The position numbers were made by a program, and so were the translations under genes. The notes below the pieces were generated by a model that saw nothing but the letters and a program-made list of their open reading frames with translations, made no database searches and was not told the origin of the DNA. A stretch of DNA of 34,477 nucleotides from a virus: IMG/VR virus record IMGVR_UViG_3300032523_000296, positions 1 to 34,477 of that record; one strand, written 5' to 3'. Below, piece after piece: positions 30,901-34,477 of the stretch (positions within the stretch are counted from its first letter, which is position 1; each line of letters begins with the position of its first letter).

Positions 30901-32362
30901 TTAAAAATTCTGGGTAATCCGTAATGTTATAAAACGGAGGATAGTCAAAGTAGCGTTTAAAATCTAGCGATGCTTGCTCTAACTTACCGTGACGTATAAG
31001 TTCTGCTTTAGCAACTTCTGGGTTAAGTTTTCCGATACCAGCAAGAACCCAATTCCATAATGGTGCTGATGTTCCTAAATAGTTTTGGTAGTACAAATAA
31101 CTTGGAATATGGGTTTTGCAGTGTTCAAGCAAATCAGAAACAAAAGGAGTTAACGTTTCTCCTGTTTTAATGTATCTCCAAAACTCTGAGTCTTCCCTAC
31201 CTCCTTGATAGTGAAGAACAATAAAGTCCTTAAAGTCATCAAACATGTTATTCATTTTTTTGTTAAATCGTTTTGCAGCCACTGGATTCATCGTGGACTC
31301 TTTATCTTCAGTTAAGAACTGAAAGATAAACTCTAATAATTGAATGATGGTGGCATGAATAGAGGTAGCCTCTAATGGCTCAAGAAATGAACCAGCAAGA
31401 CCAGTAGACAAACAGTTCTTAACCCAAAGGTTACCTGCACGTCCACCCTCAAACTTAATGTTTTTAATGGGGGTAATGCTGTGCCCTAACTTTTTCTCAA
31501 TCTCTTGCTGTGCTTGGTCTTCAGTAAGGAACTCACTGCTATACACGTAACCGTGTCCCATTCGGGTCTGTAAAGGAATACTCCACATCCATCCAGAAGA
31601 CATAGCGGTTGCTTTTGTAAGTTGCTCAATTTTTTCGTTTTCGTCCATTTTGTAATCAACAATAAAAGGCATTGCTCTATCAGCAGGTAGGTTCTTTTTG
31701 TAGGACACCCATTTAGAACCAAGTTCTTTAGACAGCACTCTTGCAAAGCCAGTGCAATCAATAAAGAAGTCTGCTTCTAGCGTTTGCCCATTGCTCAAGT
31801 TAAGGCTTTCAATTTCACCTTGTTGATTGAGGTTTACCTTGTTAATTACAGCGTCAACTTTTTTAACGCCCTTATCCTCTTTCATAAGAAGATACTCAAA
31901 GTATTTTCCTACCTTATGCCCATCAAAGTGAAACCCAAACTCTCTTAGGGGAGCCTTACCGTGGTAATACCCCAAACCAATAGTAGAAGCCAAAGAGATG
32001 TGTTCTGTTGGGTAGTTAATCAAAGTGTGGTGAAATTGATAGTCGGGGATGTCTGATGCGGTGTTTGAGCCATTTAAAGGTGCAAAGTAGTCCTTGTTAG
32101 TTGGAGACCAACCTTCATGCTTGATTCCGTACTTAATAGTGGAGTCTGTGCGAACCATGAACTCTTCAATACTTGCACCGCCTTTTACAAGGCTGTCTGT
32201 AATTAAATGATAAAAGAGACCACTAGAGCCTTCACCAGCACCAATGATGCCAATTTCAGAAGACTCGATAAGGGTTATTTGATGAACGCCTTTATGGGCA
32301 TTTGCAATTAGATAAGCAGCAACCCAACCCGCAGTTCCGCCACCAGCAATAACAATTTTCAT
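30866..32362 (-). CDS. Flavin-dependent (tryptophan-type) halogenase
   Basis: A 498-residue enzyme with the family's diagnostic layout. The FAD Rossmann motif is AGGGTAGW (6-13). Glu44 falls in GAGEGSS. The catalytic lysine is K77 in STIKYGIKHEGW, aligned with Lys79 of PrnA/RebH. The WxWxIP signature is WMWSIP (258-263), and PLEATS (329-334, Glu331) supplies the paired glutamate. These residues separate halogenases from plain FAD monooxygenases. Characterised relatives use reduced FAD, O2 and halide to chlorinate, brominate or iodinate aromatic substrates; a cyanophage member (VirX1) is an iodinase. The substrate here is unknown and no flavin reductase is in the window. Start after AAGGTG. 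Its end overlaps the convergent membrane-protein gene by 35 nt. Confidence 0.9.
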   Translation of the reverse strand: MKIVIAGGGTAGWVAAYLIANAHKGVHQITLIESSEIGIIGAGEGSSGLFYHLITDSLVKGGASIEEFMVRTDSTIKYGIKHEGWSPTNKDYFAPLNGSNTASDIPDYQFHHTLINYPTEHISLASTIGLGYYHGKAPLREFGFHFDGHKVGKYFEYLLMKEDKGVKKVDAVINKVNLNQQGEIESLNLSNGQTLEADFFIDCTGFARVLSKELGSKWVSYKKNLPADRAMPFIVDYKMDENEKIEQLTKATAMSSGWMWSIPLQTRMGHGYVYSSEFLTEDQAQQEIEKKLGHSITPIKNIKFEGGRAGNLWVKNCLSTGLAGSFLEPLEATSIHATIIQLLEFIFQFLTEDKESTMNPVAAKRFNKKMNNMFDDFKDFIVLHYQGGREDSEFWRYIKTGETLTPFVSDLLEHCKTHIPSYLYYQNYLGTSAPLWNWVLAGIGKLNPEVAKAELIRHGKLEQASLDFKRYFDYPPFYNITDYPEFLINPGSASKLQS

Positions 32363-32434
32363 AAATACACCTTAACAGAAAAAAGGAACAGTTTTACGAC
32401 ATGCTCAGGTCCCCAGCCAACTGTGGGCTGACGA

Positions 32435-32854
32435 TTAAATGCGTCTTCCGCCGTCTCTACCGTTTTTAACGTAAGACTCTTTACTTGGGTCAAACTCAGG
32501 GAAACTTCTTTTAATTGCTCTGTGGTTATCTTCTTGTCCAAGTACTGAGGCTACTTGATGCTTAACTTTAAATTGACTACCAACAAAGATGGTTTTTTCT
32601 TCCGTAGGGTGTGGTTTGTATTCATCCATAGGCTCTACTTCATAAACGTTACCGTGGTGTACGGGATACTCTCCACCAGGGTTTACACCAAAACCAGTAC
32701 GTGCTCTCTCATGAGCATGAGCAAGAGCGTAGTTTAAATCAGTTGTAGCCCACGCTGTGCCGTGTTCTGTTCTCGGTTTAATGATGTCGCCAGGTTTAAG
32801 TGTCTCAATAGTCCCGTGGAACATTTGATGCGAGAGATTATCGTGAGCACTCAT
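32435..32854 (-). CDS. Arr-like ADP-ribosyltransferase-fold protein
   Basis: A 139-residue protein whose first 100 residues match the rifampin ADP-ribosyltransferase (Arr) layout: MFHGTIETLKPGD (His13 aligns with the catalytic His), AWATTDLNYALAHA, GNVYEVEPMDEY, then TIFVGSQFKVK. In known Arr enzymes His-Tyr-Asp form the site. Here the Tyr position appears to be Trp35 and the Asp region reads KPHPT, so the triad looks altered. That could mean a changed substrate or loss of activity. The last 30 residues are basic (IKRSFPEFDPSKESYVKNGR). The start overlaps a small zinc-protein gene by 4 nt. A role in host modification or antibiotic/toxin chemistry is possible. Confidence 0.7.
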   Translation of the reverse strand: MSAHDNLSHQMFHGTIETLKPGDIIKPRTEHGTAWATTDLNYALAHAHERARTGFGVNPGGEYPVHHGNVYEVEPMDEYKPHPTEEKTIFVGSQFKVKHQVASVLGQEDNHRAIKRSFPEFDPSKESYVKNGRDGGRRI

Positions 32855-33063
32855 GCGTTGGTCTTCTCACATACGCACTTGCAGTTGTCGTCAAAGCAGC
32901 ATGAACTGTCATACAACTCATGGTCGCATTTGATGCACTTTGCCATTAAACGTTCCTTTGCCTTGTCGTGGTGCTTGATTTCGCACCCACGTGCAAGGTC
33001 TGGAACAACGTACTGTTTTCCACAGACTTTGCATTTCCACGCTTCATAACGAGAATCCTGCAC
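32851..33063 (-). CDS. Cysteine-rich small zinc-binding protein
   Basis: A 70-residue protein with GTG start (complement of 33061-33063). It carries CKVCG (11-15), GCEIKHH (26-32), CIKC (43-46) and a closing SCCFDDNCKCVC cluster. The first half resembles a C2H2 zinc finger (Cys11, Cys14, Cys27 or His31/32), and the second is an additional Cys-rich site. No ribosome site is clear. It overlaps the Arr-like gene as ATGA. Nucleic-acid or protein interaction is likely, function unknown. Confidence 0.6.
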   Translation of the reverse strand: MQDSRYEAWKCKVCGKQYVVPDLARGCEIKHHDKAKERLMAKCIKCDHELYDSSCCFDDNCKCVCEKTNA

Positions 33064-33071
33064 AGATTAAA

Positions 33072-33170
33072 TTATGCACCGCCCGATGACTTATGTCTGG
33101 CTTTGCAATAACTCATTAAATGGGCAAAGGAATACTTCTTACCGCAGGTACAGGTGAACTGATTGGTCAC
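33072..33170 (-). CDS. 32-residue zinc-finger micro-protein
   Basis: A short frame (MTNQFTCTCGKKYSFAHLMS followed by YCKARHKSSGGA) begins at GTG and overlaps the preceding gene's stop as GTGA. Cys7, Cys9, Cys22 and His26 would make a compact zinc site, and the aromatic residues fit a classic finger. Translational coupling through the 4-nt overlap is the best support for expression. It is followed 8 nt later by another Cys-rich gene, so it belongs to a zinc-protein series. Confidence 0.6.
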   Translation of the reverse strand: MTNQFTCTCGKKYSFAHLMSYCKARHKSSGGA

Positions 33171-33391
33171 GAGTTCCACAACTTCTCTTCAAGGGCCAGG
33201 ATTGCTTCCATATCAAGAGGAGCCTTTAACTTCTTTTTAGCGGTGTCCCACTTCTTATCTAAGGACTGATGATACGGGGACTTAGAGTGCAGTGGTCTTT
33301 GGTCGTCCCATTGAGACTTCTTGTTGAGATGCTTGTTAGTCATCTGGGACTGCTCTTTGTTATATGAGTTCTTTACTGCTACAGCGTTCAT
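33167..33391 (-). CDS. Small polar protein, 74 residues
   Basis: A 74-residue hydrophilic protein rich in Lys, Gln, Ser and Asn (for example NKEQSQMTNKHLNKKSQWDD, then KSPYHQSLDKKWDTAKKKLK), with a helical C-terminus (DMEAILALEEKLWNS). No cysteine pairs are present, unlike its neighbours. The start ATG abuts the previous gene's TAA, and the stop overlaps the micro-protein as GTGA. Probably an early accessory protein; no family recognised. Confidence 0.6.
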   Translation of the reverse strand: MNAVAVKNSYNKEQSQMTNKHLNKKSQWDDQRPLHSKSPYHQSLDKKWDTAKKKLKAPLDMEAILALEEKLWNS

Positions 33392-33676
33392 TTATACTGC
33401 CTTTCCTAGTATTCGATTTACTTTGGTGTTACAACGTGGACAGTTTCCCTGTGCCATACGGCGACCTGAGTCAGAGGTGCGAACAACTCCAGTGAACTCT
33501 ACATTCTCCTTGCAGATAACACAGTAGGCACTTCCACTCCAAGGACCACTATGGCGAGCAGTCTCTATAGCCATCTCTCGACGTTCGACCTCTGCTATTG
33601 GATTGTGGACTTCACAAGTCTTCATACAGGTGCATTTTGGTGGATTAAGTTTCTTCCATAATTTATGAATGTCCAA
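33392..33676 (-). CDS. DUF5679-like zinc protein
   Basis: A 94-residue protein. Residues about 50-92 match the small DUF5679 pattern: AYCVICKENVEFTGVVRTSD, then GRRMAQGNCPRCNTKVNRIL, with Cys52, Cys55, Cys79 and Cys82 as probable zinc ligands. The N-terminal KCTCMKTCEVHN (14-25) may add a second site. The start is an unusual TTG (complement of 33674-33676) with GAGGAG about 10 nt upstream, inside the preceding micro-gene. DUF5679 proteins occur in bacteria and phages without an assigned function. Confidence 0.75.
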   Translation of the reverse strand: MDIHKLWKKLNPPKCTCMKTCEVHNPIAEVERREMAIETARHSGPWSGSAYCVICKENVEFTGVVRTSDSGRRMAQGNCPRCNTKVNRILGKAV

Positions 33677-33743
33677 GGTGTTCCATCTCCTCTAGACAAG
33701 GGTCACAGTGGCACTCTTTGAAGTCTGTGGCGACACTAGTCAT
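33663..33743 (-). CDS. 26-residue Cys-rich micro-protein
   Basis: The frame reads MTSVATDFKECHCDPCLEEM and ends EHLGHS. CHCDPC (with Cys11, Cys13, Cys16 and nearby His) is a plausible metal-binding cluster. It starts one base after the stop of the preceding gene and overlaps the TTG start of the next gene by 14 nt, carrying that gene's ribosome site. It may be a translated leader peptide for the DUF5679-like gene or an independent micro-protein. Confidence 0.5.
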   Translation of the reverse strand: MTSVATDFKECHCDPCLEEMEHLGHS

Positions 33744-33744
33744 C

Positions 33745-33999
33745 TCAGTCATCTGATAACTGCTTCATTACGGCTCTAATGGTTGGACAAGGCCATGTTC
33801 CATCATCGCCGTCACAACCCATGCACATACAAGGCTCGTTTATCAACTCAGGGGATTCATCGTGCTTTTCTCCTTTACAGGGAGAATGCAACGTTATTAC
33901 GGCATGGAGAGCGTCACACACCTTGTCGTGGAATAGTTCGAAGTTCCAAAGACCTTCAACCAGTTTTACTTGTAAGTCTTCATAAGTCATTTCAGTCAT
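33745..33999 (-). CDS. Small Cys-rich protein of the 'PCPTI' family
   Basis: An 84-residue protein. The helical first half (ELFHDKVCDALHAVITLH) precedes EPCMCMGCDGDDGTWPCPTI (56-74), with Cys57, Cys59, Cys62 and Cys71, and a helix RAVMKQL. The LHAVITLH ... C..C ... PCPTI.A pattern is shared with two genes at the right edge. It overlaps the preceding gene by 8 nt. A start at the fourth codon (ATG complementary to 33988-33990) is equally possible, as GGAAAG is better spaced for it. Similar WPCPT proteins are frequent in actinophages; function unknown. Confidence 0.65.
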   Translation of the reverse strand: MTEMTYEDLQVKLVEGLWNFELFHDKVCDALHAVITLHSPCKGEKHDESPELINEPCMCMGCDGDDGTWPCPTIRAVMKQLSDD

Positions 34000-34141
34000 C
34001 TTTCCACTTAATCACAATCTCATAGCCCAAGTCATAGGCAGCCTCTTGAGCCTGAAGAAACGTTACCTTTTCAAACATCGCCCATGCTAACTCTTCAAGG
34101 CTTAATTCTTTTGGTGCTACCCAACGTTTGGCTTTATTCAT
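33992..34141 (-). CDS. Small helical protein, 49 residues
   Basis: I start at the ATG complementary to 34139-34141 because it overlaps the upstream stop as ATGA and AAGGAG is 5 nt before it. The frame extends to 34201, but that part is inside the upstream gene. The product (MNKAKRWVAPKELSLEELAW..., ending YEIVIKWKDD) is basic at its N-terminus and mostly helical. It shows no metal motif, and I do not recognise it. Confidence 0.6.
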   Translation of the reverse strand: MNKAKRWVAPKELSLEELAWAMFEKVTFLQAQEAAYDLGYEIVIKWKDD

Positions 34142-34329
34142 CCCAACTCCTTCTCGATGGCTTGGATTGTTTCGCAAAGGTATTGGTTGCATACACCGCA
34201 ATGGTTGAACTCGTCAGGCTTATGCAACTCCACTACTGCACGAAGGGCAATAAATCCCCATTCATAAGGTCCATACTCAGCACCTTTGATACATAAATCA
34301 AGGTCTTTAAGCAACTCATCGTGTGTCAT
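34138..34329 (-). CDS. Small Cys-containing 'CxxC/TIQAIEKEL' protein (tandem copy 2)
   Basis: A 63-residue protein starting at the ATG complementary to 34327-34329, after AAGGAG; upstream codons belong to the neighbouring copy. Its layout is MTHDELLKDLDLCIKG, then FIALRAVVELHKPDEFNHCG, VCNQYLC, and TIQAIEKELG. CGVC and a later Cys form a likely metal site. It is almost identical to the partial gene to its right in the LRAVVELHKPD and TIQAIEKELG segments, so it arose by tandem duplication. Function unknown. Confidence 0.7.
   Translation of the reverse strand: MTHDELLKDLDLCIKGAEYGPYEWGFIALRAVVELHKPDEFNHCGVCNQYLCETIQAIEKELG
34213..34247 (-). repeat. 35-bp direct repeat, copy 1
   Basis: GTCAGGCTTATGCAACTCCA plus the following 15 bases is identical to 34443-34477. 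It encodes the LRAVVELHKPD segment in the second of the tandem copies. A further near-identical stretch joins the two genes at their 3' ends (34139-34171 versus 34327-34359). Confidence 0.9.
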
Positions 34330-34477
34330 CCCAACTCCTTCTCTATTGCTTGGATTGTTGGGCAGGGGTAAGTAACTGGTACAGCATCGTAACAATCCTG
34401 AATAAAATCTCTTGAACAATAAGAACAAATCCCTTGAAGTATGTCAGGCTTATGCAACTCCACTACTGCACGAAGGG
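34326..34477 (-). CDS. C-terminal part of a related small Cys protein (tandem copy 1, cut by edge)
   Basis: The frame enters from the right edge. It encodes LRAVVELHKPDILQGICSYC, then a more divergent DYDAVPV-type middle, and ends YPCPTIQAIEKELG at a TGA that overlaps the next ATG. ICSYC and PCPTI give a similar Cys pattern to the 84-residue protein at 33745. The 5' end lies outside, so the length is unknown. Together with its neighbours it indicates three copies of one family within about 730 bp. Confidence 0.75.
   Translation of the reverse strand, partial: LRAVVELHKPDILQGICSYCSRDFIQDCYDAVPVTYPCPTIQAIEKELG
34443..34477 (-). repeat. 35-bp direct repeat, copy 2
   Basis: Identical to 34213-34247 and truncated by the window edge, so the true repeat may be longer. 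It supports recent duplication of the small Cys-protein gene. Confidence 0.9.

Noticed and set aside
30866-32362. Possibility that the enzyme is a generic FAD monooxygenase or geranylgeranyl reductase-like protein
   Set aside because: The WMWSIP signature with a lysine in STIKYGIK and PLEATS is specific to the tryptophan-halogenase family.
32359-32541. 60-residue minus-strand frame between the Arr-like and halogenase genes
   Set aside because: It starts at TTG inside the Arr-like gene without a ribosome site and its sequence has no domain character; most of it is antisense-free but overlapping frame.

Overview
The window is a 34.5-kb piece of a tailed double-stranded DNA phage (Caudoviricetes). 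It carries large terminase, portal, scaffold-like protein, an N4-gp56-type major capsid protein, many tail or fibre proteins and a CHAP endolysin. Nearly every gene is on the minus strand, so transcription runs from high to low coordinates; the exception is a two-gene plus-strand island at 30420-30900. Genes are tightly packed, with many ATGA, GTGA and TAATG stop/start overlaps and clear Shine-Dalgarno sequences. Both edges cut through genes. The host is probably an actinobacterium, perhaps aquatic: the DUF7455-type, DUF5679-type and DUF6321-type small proteins are typical of actinobacteria and their phages. That is inference. I found no tRNA, CRISPR array, integrase or insertion sequence.

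Layout in the order of transcription. (1) 34477-32435: very small, often cysteine-rich genes, including three members of one small-protein family (two of them adjacent copies), two micro-ORFs of 32 and 26 residues, and an Arr-like ADP-ribosyltransferase-fold protein. (2) 32362-30866: a flavin-dependent tryptophan-halogenase-family enzyme, facing the plus-strand island (zinc-ribbon protein plus membrane protein). (3) 30366-29288: a small protein, an HslV/proteasome-beta-like Ntn hydrolase and a GTG-started 57-residue basic protein. (4) 29304-26369: lysis and small-protein region with membrane/holin candidates, CHAP endolysin, HNH protein, DUF7455-like protein, a lipoprotein and a structured intergenic element. 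(5) 26354-22829: small virion or packaging-linked genes, including a DUF6321-like and a KTSC-domain protein. (6) 22736-16502: terminase, portal, scaffold-like protein and capsid, closed by a strong intrinsic terminator. (7) 16414-1: connector-like proteins, then a very large adhesion module. That module holds two collagen-like (Gly-Pro-Thr) fibres, a fibrinogen-like-domain fibre, a 1939-residue repeat protein with a glycine-rich domain, a glycosyltransferase with a methyltransferase, and the start of a beta-helix protein.

Tail sheath, tape measure, major tail and replication genes are not visible and presumably lie outside the window. The most interesting content is the halogenase and its neighbours, the Ntn hydrolase, the Arr-like protein with altered active-site positions, and collagen-like fibres encoded beside a glycosyltransferase/methyltransferase pair that could decorate them.
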